Shown here one piece after another: positions 1-9,800 of a DNA stretch of 64,000 nt. Numbering within the stretch: position 1 is the stretch's first letter; each line of letters begins with the position of its first letter. The position numbers were made by a program, and so were the translations under genes. The stretch comes from Microcoleus vaginatus HSN003 (GTDB lineage: Bacteria > Cyanobacteriota > Cyanobacteriia > Cyanobacteriales > Microcoleaceae), in NCBI RefSeq assembly GCF_022701255.1, contig NZ_CP031705.1, positions 186,001 through 250,000 on the forward strand. Reading direction: 5' to 3'. The notes under the pieces are model-generated. The model saw only the letters and a list, made by a program, of their open reading frames with translations, was not told where the DNA came from and did no database searches.

Positions 1-2
1 CA

Positions 3-215
3 TTTAGTGGCAGGCGGATAAAAAGAGGGTTGTACAAAACATCAGTCGGTCGATTAATTAACTCTGATGTGAATGCCGCTTACAACATCCTCAGAAAAGC
101 AATCCCAAATGCGTTTAGCGATGGGATAGAGAGCTGCGTAGTTCAGCCGAGGCGGGTCAATCCGCTTAAAGTGAAAGTGAAGGGGGAGGGGCTTAATGCC
201 TCCCATGTCATGTAA
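3..215 (+). pseudogene. C-terminal end of a TnpB-like IS200/IS605 protein, cut by the window edge
   Basis: The frame is open to the left edge and reads FSGRRIKRGLYKTSVGRLI followed by NSDVNAAYNILRKA, the last RuvC motif and C-terminal tail typical of TnpB, an RNA-guided nuclease carried by IS200/IS605 elements. Only the final 70 codons or so are in the window, so it cannot be told whether the gene is intact. Immediately downstream lies the tail of an unrelated nuclease gene, so an insertion or deletion junction falls near 216-221. Confidence 0.75.
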
Positions 216-220
216 GAAAT

Positions 221-418
221 GAGTATGCTTTTACCAGCTATTGGATTCTAGATATCAAGGGCCGTCGATTGTATGTGTTTCCGGAGCCAGAGGCAGAGTG
301 TTATGCTAGCCCAGTTGTGTTGGCAGAGTCGGATTTAATCGCACCTTTGGCATTTCCAGATTGTCAGGAGTCTGTGGAGGATTTGCTCAGCACTAATGCT
401 GAGCCGAGTTGTGAGTGA
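221..418 (+). pseudogene. C-terminal remnant of a Uma2 (DUF820) family putative endonuclease
   Basis: The frame encodes EYAFTSYWILDIKGRRLYVF and ends with a leucine/proline-rich tail (LIAPLAFPD, SVEDLL) before TGA at 416-418. The YWILDI..RRLYVF segment is the last core strand region of Uma2 proteins, a PD-(D/E)XK-like family greatly expanded in cyanobacteria. No start codon or N-terminal half is present; the missing part was probably lost when the TnpB element upstream was inserted or deleted. Confidence 0.65.
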
Positions 419-583
419 GGAAACTTTAAAAATTTCTGGACACATTGAAACAAACTTGCAGTGCTGTATCAGCCATCCGCTACAGACAGGAATTTTCAAC
501 GCAATCGTTGTTTTTTGGACGCTTGCTACAACACCAAACTCTAGCTTAAATGCTTGTAGCGAAGTCTACATTTGATTGTTTTT

Positions 584-1207
584 ATAAGTACCTCTAAAGA
601 ATTGTTTGTAGATTCTCCTGAAGACGGAGGATAGCAGGAACCAAGGTAAATAACATACAAACTGTACAGAGTTATTGGAGAATCTAAAGGCAGAATTTAA
701 AAGTAGTCTATTTGCGCCTTATAGGACAGACATGGGACTTACGCACTTGCCAACGTTGAACAAAGTGGCAGTATGTGGCGTACTCTTGTGTATTCCTTCA
801 GGTTAATGACTACTTGATATTTGATACTTAATTAATTAAGTTTCCCTGATTTCCTCTTTCTCTGTTCTACCTGTCAGACGCTATTTACCCAGTTGTTATA
901 AGTACCTCTAAAGAATTGTTTGTAGATTCTCCTGAAGACGGATGATAACAGCGACCAAGGTAAATAATATACAAACAGTACAGAGTTATTAGGAAATCTA
1001 AAGGCAGAATTTAAAAGCAGTCTATTGGCGCCTTATAGTAGGGAAGACATTCGACTTACGCACTTGCCCAAGCTAAACAAAGTGGCAGTACGTGGCCTAT
1101 TTCTGTGCCTTACTTCAGGTTAATGACTACTTAATATTTGATACTTAATTAATTAAGTTTCCCTGATTTCTTCTTTCTCTGTTCTCCCTGTAAGACCCTA
1201 ATTACCC
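584..1207. repeat. Two tandem copies of a ~310-bp non-coding unit (period 314)
   Basis: Copy 1 is about 584-890 and copy 2 about 898-1207. Both start ATAAGTACCTCTAAAGAATT and share a long AATTAATTAAGTTTCCCTG block near the end; they differ by scattered substitutions and small indels. No convincing reading frame or TIR was seen. Together with 419-583 and 1208-1355, where nothing was recognised, this fills the 0.9-kb gap before the polyol dehydrogenase. Confidence 0.85.
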
Positions 1208-1355
1208 TGTGGCAAAACGTTTCCTTGTAGATGCCACAGAGTATGCCTGAAATTTTCGCACTTTAAGATATTTGTCCTGCTTGTAGGTCATGGGCTATAC
1301 CCAGACAGACCTACTCTTTTTTACGTGATTATCCACTTATTATCTAAGAACTCTC

Positions 1356-2861
1356 ATGGTTAACTTACTCAGACCGCCCAGTGTTTCTTCAAGTTCTCGC
1401 TTCGGTACTGTAACTGGTTTGTGGAGGCAACAGTCTCTTTACGACAGAAGGGCGCTTAATACTGGAATCGTCCATTTCGGGCCTGGTCGTTTTTTTAGGG
1501 GCCACCTCGCCTACATAATACATAACTATCTTGCACAGAAGGATTCCCAAGAGCAGAGATGGGGGATTTGTGGGGTTAGCCTCAAGAGTCAACAGACCAT
1601 TACTAAGTTGAAACCGCAGAGATTCCTTTACACTTTGACCAAACATTCTAGTTGCGCTCAAAATCGTGAGGAAGCGGAAGTTATCGGTTCTATCAGGGAA
1701 ATAGTTAATGGTAGAGACAAGTGCGAGTATGTGCTTGAAAAGATGGCGTCTCCCTCTGTGCATCTGGTGACTCTTACAATTACTCAAGGAGGCTACCATC
1801 TAGACAAGAATTTTAATCTCGACACAGCGAATGAAGACATCGCGCACGATCTGCAAAATCCTTCCACTCCAACTACTGCAATTGGCTTTATCGTAGAGGC
1901 GCTACGCCGACGACGCGATCGCTCAATGGCCCCCTTCACCACCCTTTCTTGCGATAACCTTCCAAGAAACGGGGATATTCTGCAAAAAGCAGTGCTAGCT
2001 TACGCTGAAGAGATCGATCCTCAACTTGCAGAATACATCAGGGATAACGCGACGTTCCCTAATTCGGTTGTAGACAGGATTGTGCCTCAAGAGCAAGAAT
2101 CCGACTATAACTACCCCAGCCGACTGTTGCAAGTTCGCGATCGCGCACCCATTGTAACCGAACCATTTTGGCAGTTGGTCGTGGAAGACAAATTCACAGG
2201 CGATCGCCCCAAGTGGGAAGATACGGGCGTGATTATGACTAGCGACATCACTCCCTTCCTGTATATGAAGTCGAGATTCTTGAATGCAGTACACTCCTTC
2301 ATAGCCTGTTTAGCTGTAAGAGCAGGTATAAAGTATATGCACGAGGCGATCGCCCTACCGGAATTCCACTTGTTTACTCGGAATCTCATGGACGATATCG
2401 CAGCAGCAACACCAGTGCCTCGCGAGATGTGTGAACAATATATGGAACAGGTGTTACTAAGGCTCAGTAACGAAGCTCTTCCCGATACTACTGAGAGAAT
2501 CTCTTCAGAAACAGCGAGGAAAGTAGGCAAGTATATATTTCCGATACTTCAGGATGCCTATAGCCGAAAAGTCAGCATGAAGCGGATTATACTTCCTGTT
2601 GCAGCGTGGCTTCTTGCAGTCAGAGAGGAGGCGAGCGAGTCTGGTCAGCCTTATCATGCCAAGGATACCCAAAGTGCAATTACAGCGATTCAAGAAGGCG
2701 CAGTAATTAGTGGGATTCTGGGATTGGAGAATGGCGAACAGACCGAGGTCGTAGATAATGAATGCCAACAAGCTTTGCGAGATATCCAGACCCACGGACT
2801 ATTGACTACGCTTAAGAATTACAGTGAGGGAGGCCTTTTGAATGAAACCGTTTCAGCATGA
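1356..2861 (+). CDS. Mannitol/polyol dehydrogenase family protein (first copy)
   Basis: A 501-residue member of the long-chain mannitol dehydrogenase family, which interconverts sugar alcohols (mannitol, arabinitol) or uronates and ketoses with NAD(P). The N-terminal dinucleotide-binding segment reads NTGIVHFGPGRFFRGH, then VTLTITQGGY and LSCDNLPRNG. The catalytic triad K-x4-N-x2-H is intact at Lys305, Asn310 and His313. The glycine-rich segment is unusual (FGPGRFFRGH where relatives have GVGGFHRAH-like), so cofactor preference may differ from the second copy at 3.8 kb. The stop overlaps the HAD gene by 20 bases, indicating co-translation. The exact substrate cannot be read from the sequence; the nearby xylulokinase makes a D-arabinitol-to-xylulose role attractive. 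Confidence 0.85.
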   Translation: MVNLLRPPSVSSSSRFGTVTGLWRQQSLYDRRALNTGIVHFGPGRFFRGHLAYIIHNYLAQKDSQEQRWGICGVSLKSQQTITKLKPQRFLYTLTKHSSCAQNREEAEVIGSIREIVNGRDKCEYVLEKMASPSVHLVTLTITQGGYHLDKNFNLDTANEDIAHDLQNPSTPTTAIGFIVEALRRRRDRSMAPFTTLSCDNLPRNGDILQKAVLAYAEEIDPQLAEYIRDNATFPNSVVDRIVPQEQESDYNYPSRLLQVRDRAPIVTEPFWQLVVEDKFTGDRPKWEDTGVIMTSDITPFLYMKSRFLNAVHSFIACLAVRAGIKYMHEAIALPEFHLFTRNLMDDIAAATPVPREMCEQYMEQVLLRLSNEALPDTTERISSETARKVGKYIFPILQDAYSRKVSMKRIILPVAAWLLAVREEASESGQPYHAKDTQSAITAIQEGAVISGILGLENGEQTEVVDNECQQALRDIQTHGLLTTLKNYSEGGLLNETVSA

Positions 2862-3585
2862 TTTGGTGGTGCTTTTCGATCATGACGGAACAGTCGTTGA
2901 TAGTGAAACCATCGCACTTAAGAGCGCATGGAGGCTGACAAATGAAGTGGCTCGTGAGTTCCCTGGCGCTCAACACTATGAGCTTGATGAGTTTGTTAAA
3001 AGCTTCGCCGGGAAACCCTACAGGGAAATACTCAAAAAGCTCTACCCAGATTCATTAACCAGTCTTAAGGAAGGTGATATTGACAGGCTAGTGGCTGAAG
3101 AAGAAAAGAGAGCGATTGAACGGCTTACTGTAGAGGCAAAAGCGACTGAAGGAACGCCCCAAGTGCTGTCTTCCCTGCGCGACGACGGATTTGAATATGC
3201 ACTTGTAAGTAACAGCAGCTTACAGCGGCTGAGTGCTTGCCTTAGTTCTGCAGCCCTGACCGACTATTTCCCCAGCGAGCAGATATTTAGCGCTCACGAC
3301 TCTCTCCCGGTTCCGCGGCCCAAGCCGCTTCCTGACATCTACCTACATGCAGTGAAGTGTCTGGACGCAGAAGTTTCGGGTTGCGTGGCAGTTGAAGATT
3401 CTCTCAGTGGGGTAAGGGCTGCAGTTGCCGCTGGAATTGGGCAGATTATCGGTTATGTAGGGGGAACTCATATAAGCGAGGATGAACGAAGCAGCCGTGC
3501 AGATGCTCTTCAGTCGGCTGGTGCTCACCAAGTTATCGAGCGGATGCACGATCTTATCGGTCTATTATCAGCAACCCCAGTGTAA
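2842..3585 (+). CDS. HAD-superfamily sugar phosphatase / beta-phosphoglucomutase-like
   Basis: A 247-residue haloacid-dehalogenase hydrolase. Motif I is LFDHDGTVVDSE (nucleophile Asp and second Asp), motif II is VSNSS, the motif III lysine lies in RPKPLPDIY and motif IV is VAVEDSLSGV, giving the subfamily-I layout with a helical cap between motifs I and II. Family members dephosphorylate small sugar phosphates or isomerise glucose phosphate. The start overlaps the upstream dehydrogenase by 20 bases and has a GAGGGAGG ribosome site inside that gene, so the two are translationally coupled. Probably removes or rearranges phosphate on a sugar in the same polyol pathway. Confidence 0.85.
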   Translation: MKPFQHDLVVLFDHDGTVVDSETIALKSAWRLTNEVAREFPGAQHYELDEFVKSFAGKPYREILKKLYPDSLTSLKEGDIDRLVAEEEKRAIERLTVEAKATEGTPQVLSSLRDDGFEYALVSNSSLQRLSACLSSAALTDYFPSEQIFSAHDSLPVPRPKPLPDIYLHAVKCLDAEVSGCVAVEDSLSGVRAAVAAGIGQIIGYVGGTHISEDERSSRADALQSAGAHQVIERMHDLIGLLSATPV

Positions 3586-3790
3586 GGACACGGGCCATCA
3601 GGCGATCGCTTGATGCCCTTAGCCCGGTGTGTGAAAAATTAGATTTTGTCAAGAATAGCTCGGGCGACAACTTCATCGGAGATCAGTCATGCGATCGACT
3701 TGCCATGCAGAGCCGCCAAAATTGACTCCACCTTTTTCACCCATCCTGCAATACTGATAATAAGCCGTCATCACAAGGTCATAAATTAAG

Positions 3791-5287
3791 ATGAACAGCA
3801 ATACCAGCACAAGCTCAACAATCAAGCTGAATGAAGCATCCCTGTCTCGTTTACCTGGAAACGTTCCCATACCCAAGTACGATCGCCATCAAATTACTAA
3901 TGGAATTGTGCATATTGGGGTTGGTGGATTTCATCGATCGCACCAAGCGCTTTATCTCGATGATTATTTCCATCAGAATCCTGGTAGTGATTGGGGAATC
4001 TGTGGTGTTGGATTGCTGGACTATGACTATGACAGGCGGATGCGGGATGCGCTTCAATCCCAAGATTGTTTGTATACCTTAGTTGAGCGATCGCCTGAGC
4101 GCGATCGCGCTCGCATCATCGGCTCAATCACTCGATACCTGTTTGCACCAGACAATCGTCAAGCAGTTATTGAAGAATTAGCAGATCCCAAATGCCGAAT
4201 TGTTACTCTAACGATCACTGAAAGCGGCTACTACTACATTGAAGGAAGTGGCGAATTCGATGTGAACCACCCGACAATTCAGCACGATTTGCAACATCCT
4301 GACCAACCACTCGGGACATACGGTTTTTTGACAGCCGCACTGGAAAAGCGACGTAAACAGGGGTTGGCACCCTTTACAGTCTTGTCCTGCGACAATATCC
4401 AGGGCAACGGCAACATGGTGCGGAAAATGCTAACAACATTTGCCGAAATGCGCGATCCAGAGTTAGGACGTTGGATTGCTGAACACGTTGCGTTTCCCAA
4501 CTGCATGGTCGATCGCATTACTCCGATGACAACCCCAGCAGATATCAAAATGGTGGCGGAACAGTTTGGTATTGATGATGCGTTTCCAGGCGTGACGGAG
4601 CCTTTCATCCAGTGGGTAATCGAAGATACCTTTTGTGCAGGCAGACCTGATTGGGAATCTGTTGGTGTACAGATGACTAAGGATGTTCATCCCTACGAGA
4701 TGATGAAAATCCGGCTGCTCAACGCCAGTCATATGCTGATTGGCTATCTTGGCTCTCTGGCAGGTTATACCTACGTTTATGAAGTCATGGCTGATCCCTT
4801 GTTTCAGCAAGCAGTCGCTAACCTGATGGACGAGGTGACACCAATACTCCAACCCGTTCCGGGGATTGATTTAGATGATTATAAAAAAACTTTAATTGAA
4901 CGGTTTTCCAATCCCAAAATTCGCGATCAGCTTCCACGCCTTTGCCTGAGTGGATCGGCAAAAATTCCTAAGTTTGTTTTGGGATCGCTCCGCGATAAAT
5001 TACAACTTGAAGGTGCGATCGATTACCTAAGTTTGACGATTGCTGCTTGGTGTCGATACATCAATAGTCATGATGAACAAGGGCAACCTATTCCCATTGA
5101 TGACCCATTAGCAGACATCCTCACTCAACGCGCCAGTTTGAGTGAATTAGATCCCAGACCATTACTCAGCCTCACTGAAATTTTTGGAGATTTAGTAGAG
5201 TCACCACGTTTCGTCGAGGCTGTTGCTGACCAGTTGCGTAGTTTGCATGAGTTTGGTGCTAAAGGAACGCTAGCCCGATTGTCGTAG
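3791..5287 (+). CDS. Mannitol/polyol dehydrogenase family protein (second copy)
   Basis: A 498-residue paralogue of the gene at 1.4 kb. It has the canonical N-terminal motif IVHIGVGGFHRSHQALYLDDY, the strand motif VTLTITESGYY, the LSCDNIQGNG segment and the catalytic Lys306, Asn311, His314. It is clearly diverged from the first copy rather than a recent duplicate, so the two probably take different sugar alcohols. It lies 205 bases after the HAD gene with no obvious terminator between, so it may belong to the same transcript. HIP1-type GCGATCGC and CGATCG sites are frequent within it. Confidence 0.88.
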   Translation: MNSNTSTSSTIKLNEASLSRLPGNVPIPKYDRHQITNGIVHIGVGGFHRSHQALYLDDYFHQNPGSDWGICGVGLLDYDYDRRMRDALQSQDCLYTLVERSPERDRARIIGSITRYLFAPDNRQAVIEELADPKCRIVTLTITESGYYYIEGSGEFDVNHPTIQHDLQHPDQPLGTYGFLTAALEKRRKQGLAPFTVLSCDNIQGNGNMVRKMLTTFAEMRDPELGRWIAEHVAFPNCMVDRITPMTTPADIKMVAEQFGIDDAFPGVTEPFIQWVIEDTFCAGRPDWESVGVQMTKDVHPYEMMKIRLLNASHMLIGYLGSLAGYTYVYEVMADPLFQQAVANLMDEVTPILQPVPGIDLDDYKKTLIERFSNPKIRDQLPRLCLSGSAKIPKFVLGSLRDKLQLEGAIDYLSLTIAAWCRYINSHDEQGQPIPIDDPLADILTQRASLSELDPRPLLSLTEIFGDLVESPRFVEAVADQLRSLHEFGAKGTLARLS

Positions 5288-5373
5288 GCACCCTCCGCAT
5301 CCGTGAGTCGGACTAAATCCCCACCTAGTTTGTTAAACTTATCCATAGTTAATTTCCCGGAGGAAGTTCTATT

Positions 5374-6465
5374 GTGTTTGCCATCAAAAGAGCGCTAAAA
5401 CTAAATAACAACGAAGCGACCTTGATGGCAAAACACGCGGGATTTAGGCGGGTTGTGTTTAACTTTGGGTTAAGCCTTCGCACTCAAATGTACAGCGAAG
5501 GCAAGCTTTCCGACTCGAAAGTAATTAATGAAATCAAAAAGGTTTTGACAAATCACGTCAAAAAACAACCTGAATTTGCTTGGATGAACCAGTTGTCTAG
5601 CCGACTCTACCAAAACGCATTGATCGACTTAAAAGATGCGTTTAGTCGGTATCGTTCAGGTGCCTCGGGCCATCCCAGATTTGCAAGCCGCCGAGACGGT
5701 CAATCCTTTAGGGTTGATTCATCTAATGGAAAAGTTCTTCTAAGTGCTGGAAATACGATCGAGATTCCCACGCTCGGAACATTTCGACTGCACGAACCGC
5801 TGGAATGCAGTTTCGTTTCTCAGACTTTCACTTTGTCAAAAGAAGCAAATCGCTGGTTTGTATCGTTCTGTGTTGATGCAGAACGCTTACCATTTGAGCA
5901 AACTAAAGAATCGGTAGGAATTGACGTAGGGGTTAAATATGCGGCCACTCTGTCAAACCAGCAAGTTTTTGAGGCACCAAAACCCCTGAAGCAAGCGAAA
6001 ACCAAGCTTGCCAGATTGCAGCGCCAAGCTTCAAAACAGGTAAAAGGTTCTAACAACCAGCGCAAAACCTACAATAAAATCGGTCGAATTCACGCGCGGA
6101 TAGCTTGTATTCGCTCATACTTTTTACACAAGCTGACGACTTACTTAGCTAAAAGTTTCAAGCTGCTTAAGATTGAAGACTTGAATGTAAAAGGGATGAT
6201 GGCTAACCACAATCTGGCTGGGGCAATATCTGACCTAGGCTTTTATGAATTCAAGCGTCAGCTCGACTATAAGTGCAAAATGTATGGCTCGAAGTTGGTG
6301 CTAGTAGACCAGTGGTTTCCTAGTTCTAAAATCTGCTCGAATTGTGGCAATAAAAAAGATATGCCACTAAGCGTTAGGACTTATGATTGTCCGGCTTGTG
6401 GTATATCGATTGACCGCGATTTGAACGCAAGTATCAACATTTTAAATTGGGAACCCTCGGCTTGA
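5374..6465 (+). CDS. tnpB: TnpB-like RNA-guided nuclease of an IS200/IS605-type element
   Basis: A 363-residue protein starting at GTG with GGAGGA ten bases upstream. RuvC catalytic residues are Asp184 (GIDVGVKYA), Glu268 (LKIEDLNVKG) and Asp349 (IDRDLNASINI), with a CxxC..CxxC zinc ribbon between the last two. All key residues are present, so it looks active. No tnpA transposase is adjacent; TnpB alone is a non-autonomous or domesticated state common in cyanobacteria. It interrupts the sugar-alcohol gene region. A folded right end follows directly (6466-6632), where the guide RNA would be expected. Confidence 0.88.
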   Translation: MFAIKRALKLNNNEATLMAKHAGFRRVVFNFGLSLRTQMYSEGKLSDSKVINEIKKVLTNHVKKQPEFAWMNQLSSRLYQNALIDLKDAFSRYRSGASGHPRFASRRDGQSFRVDSSNGKVLLSAGNTIEIPTLGTFRLHEPLECSFVSQTFTLSKEANRWFVSFCVDAERLPFEQTKESVGIDVGVKYAATLSNQQVFEAPKPLKQAKTKLARLQRQASKQVKGSNNQRKTYNKIGRIHARIACIRSYFLHKLTTYLAKSFKLLKIEDLNVKGMMANHNLAGAISDLGFYEFKRQLDYKCKMYGSKLVLVDQWFPSSKICSNCGNKKDMPLSVRTYDCPACGISIDRDLNASINILNWEPSA

Positions 6466-6632
6466 GGGGGATAGCCTACTTATCTTGGGATAGCCGACTA
6501 CCCAACAGCGTAGGAAGTGAACACTGAACAACTAAAGAAAGAGGACTTTAGATAAGTTTAGGCAAGTTTTACGAAGCAGGAAACTTATTGGACACTGCCA
6601 CGGCTGCACTACCTTAAAGCCGTGGGATTCTC
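6466..6632 (+). ncRNA. Putative IS605 right end and TnpB guide (omega/reRNA) region
   Basis: The segment just after tnpB ends with an 8-bp hairpin, CCACGGCT at 6598-6605 pairing with AGCCGTGG at 6618-6625, followed by GATTCTCC. Such a subterminal hairpin marks the right end of IS200/IS605 elements, and in characterised TnpB systems the guide RNA is transcribed across the end of tnpB into this region, with flanking DNA supplying the guide. The RNA itself is inferred. The rest of the gap to 6818 holds no recognised feature. Confidence 0.5.
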
Positions 6633-6818
6633 CGGTCTAGCCCAGCTCTATGTCTACGAGTGCAAAGGGAAATTCAGCAGCCAGTACAGGGCAATATTTA
6701 TTGAGGTGATTCTTTCCTATCTTCGCTCTCGCCCAAGCATCTATCTTAAGGCGGATTCTCCTGAGTGAGTAACTCAGGTTGAATAGAGAAGACCGTGTAT
6801 GCATACGGATGAATCTTC

Positions 6819-9800
6819 ATGAAGCGCGACGCCACAGGCAAGTTTGTTAGCAATTGGGACTCGGAGATGAAACAACGAGTTAGCGTATCTGTTACCAATA
6901 CAGCATGGCGATCGCTCGATAAAGAGGCTCACAGGCAAGGAATTTCTCGCTCTGAAGTCATTGAACGCTTTGCCCGCACTCTTGAAAGCGAACAGTTGTT
7001 CTGTGCCCAAGAAACTCAGCGCAAGGTGGCAATGATTCTTGAAAGCATTACGGATGCTTTTGTCGCCTTCGATCGCGACTGGCGCTACACCTACGTGAAT
7101 CAAGCGGCGGCTAAAATCCTGCACAAAACGCCAGAAGAGTTACTGGGCAAGCACGTTTGGAACGAGGTTTTTCCTGAGTTGGTCGGTGGAATTGCCTATT
7201 GGGAACTAAATCGGGCAGTGATGGAACAGGTTCCTGTTTCCTGGGAAGAATTTGGGGAACCGGTTCAGCGTTGGTTAGAGGCGAATGCCTATCCCTCTGC
7301 GGAGGGTGTAGCGGTTTATTTTCGAGATGTGACCGATCGCAAGCAAGCGGAGGCAGAACGAGAACGGTTGTTGCATGAGTTGGAAATTGAACGCGCCCGA
7401 TTTGAAGCCGTTTTGCGACAAATGCCTGCGGGAGTCATGATTGCCGATGCGGCATCTGGTAAATTAGTTCTGGCGAACGAACAAACCAAGCAAGTTGTTG
7501 GTTATGGCTACGAACAGTTGCTTACTATTGAGGAATATGCACCCATTATTCCATCTGAAATCTTTCGCTTAGATGGTCAGCTCTATGCCCCTCATGAGTA
7601 TCCCTTGGCGCGATCGCTAAAAACAGGTGAAGTCGTTACCAACGAAGAGATAGAAATTCATCGAAATGATGGTAGCCGCATTTTCATTAACGTCAACTCA
7701 GCACCAATTTTAGATAACCAGGGGCAGATTGTTGCAGCCGTTGTTGTCTTCCAAGACGTGAGCGAACGCAAACGTGTAGAGCAAGCCTTACGCGAGAGTG
7801 AATCGCAGCTACGAAGTTTATTTGATGCGAATCTCATTGGGATTATTATTGGCGATTTTCAAGGCAATATTCTGGAAGTCAACGAGGCTTGGCTTGCCAC
7901 TTTAGGTTACACGCGAGAAGAAGTTTTATCGGGAGAGGTAAACTTCCTTGAGATTACTCCACCGGAGTTTCGGCATTTAGACGAGGAAGCAATGGCACAG
8001 ATGAAACAAGTTGGTCGCCATGCGCCGTTTGAGAAAGAATACATTCGTAAAGACGGTACTCGCGTTCCCGTCTTGGTGGGAACTGCCTATCTAGGACAAC
8101 CCGATGATTTGGGACTAGGATTTGTAATTGACCTAACAGAGCGCAAACGCTTGGAATTAGAACTGTGGCAGCGAGAGCAACAGTTCAAAATGCTGGCTGA
8201 AAATGCCCCGGATATTATTAGCCGAATTGATGCAGAGTTTCGCCATCTTTATGTCAGCCCTTCTGTAGAACTGGCAACAGGTATTCCATCAGAGCAATTT
8301 CTTGGCAAGACTAATGTCGAGCTAGGAATGCCAGAAGAAATGTATCGCGTTTGGCATGACAGTTGGGGGCAAGTCTTTGTAACAGGCTCCGAACAGACGA
8401 TTGAATTTAAGTTTCCGACTTCTTATGGTATTCGATGGTATCAGTCGCGTATTGTCCCTGAATTTGCTCCTGATGGCTCCGTAGAAACGGTACTGGGGAT
8501 TACTCGTGATGTGACCGATTACAAACAAGTTGAACAGGCATTACGAGAGAGCGAAGAACGCTTACGATTGGCACTGACAGCGGCTCAGATGGTTGTCTGG
8601 GATATGGATTTGCAGAGCAATCGAGTGGTGTGTTCTGCTAATGCTCTAAACGTTTGGGGTCTTCATGAAGGGACGGGAGAAGAGTTTTTTGCGCTCATTC
8701 ATCCAGACGATCGACAACAGGTGAGCCAAGCGGCGGCAGGGGCAATGGCTGGAGAACACCCCTACACACAGGAGTTTCGGCTAATTAGTCCAGACGGCGT
8801 TGTGCGCTGGATCAACAGTCAGGGGAGAGTCTATCTGGATGAGACAGGGCAAGGAGTTCGCATGATTGGCGTTTCGGTTGATATTACAGAACGCAAACAG
8901 ATCGAAGCAGAACGCGATCGCCTTTTAAAACGAGAACAAACTGCCCGACTCGAAGCAGAAAGCGAACGCAAGCGGTTGCATGACATCCTGATCCAATTGC
9001 CTGCCATGATTGCCATTGTTAAAGGTGCCGATCTTGTGTTTGAATTTGCCAATCCCACCTACCTGCAAGGGACTGGACGCACTCCAGCCATTATTGGGAA
9101 ATCAATACGGGATGTTTTCCCGGAGATAGAGGGGCAAATTTACTTTGAAGCGTTTGAACAGGTTTATCGAACGGGAGAAACATTTATTCGGAAGGAGTCA
9201 CCTACTTACTGGGATCGCAATGGCGATGGGGTGTTGGAAGAAGCATTTTTCAACTGTATCTTTCCGGCTTGGCGAGATGCTGAGGGAACCATTCAGGGCG
9301 TCTTAATTTATAACATGGAGGTGACAGCCCAGGTGCGGGCAAGGCAACAGATTGAGACATTACTGGCAGAACTTCAGCACAAGGAGAGACAGCAGCAATT
9401 TTTGATCGAATTGAATGATGCGATTCGTGCCATTCAAGACCCCAAGGAAATTATGTGGCAAGTGGTTTGTTCCACAGGGCAACACTTCCAAGTTACTCGC
9501 TGTACATACGGTGAAATTGATTCTACTCAGGAATATGTCATCGTCGATCGCGACTATTGCAATGGTGTAATCAGCATCGTCGGTAGCCATCACATGGATT
9601 CGTTTGGTCGTGAACTCATTGCTGAATTAAAGCAGGGCAAAACTATTGTCGTAGATGATGTCGATCGCGATCCTCGGACTGCCGGATCGGGGACTCCTAC
9701 GTTTGACGCAATTCAAACCAAATCTCTTCTGTGTGTTCCATTGGTGAAAGAAGGGCGATTTGTTGCATTGTTGGTGTTGCACCATGTCTCTACCCGCCAC

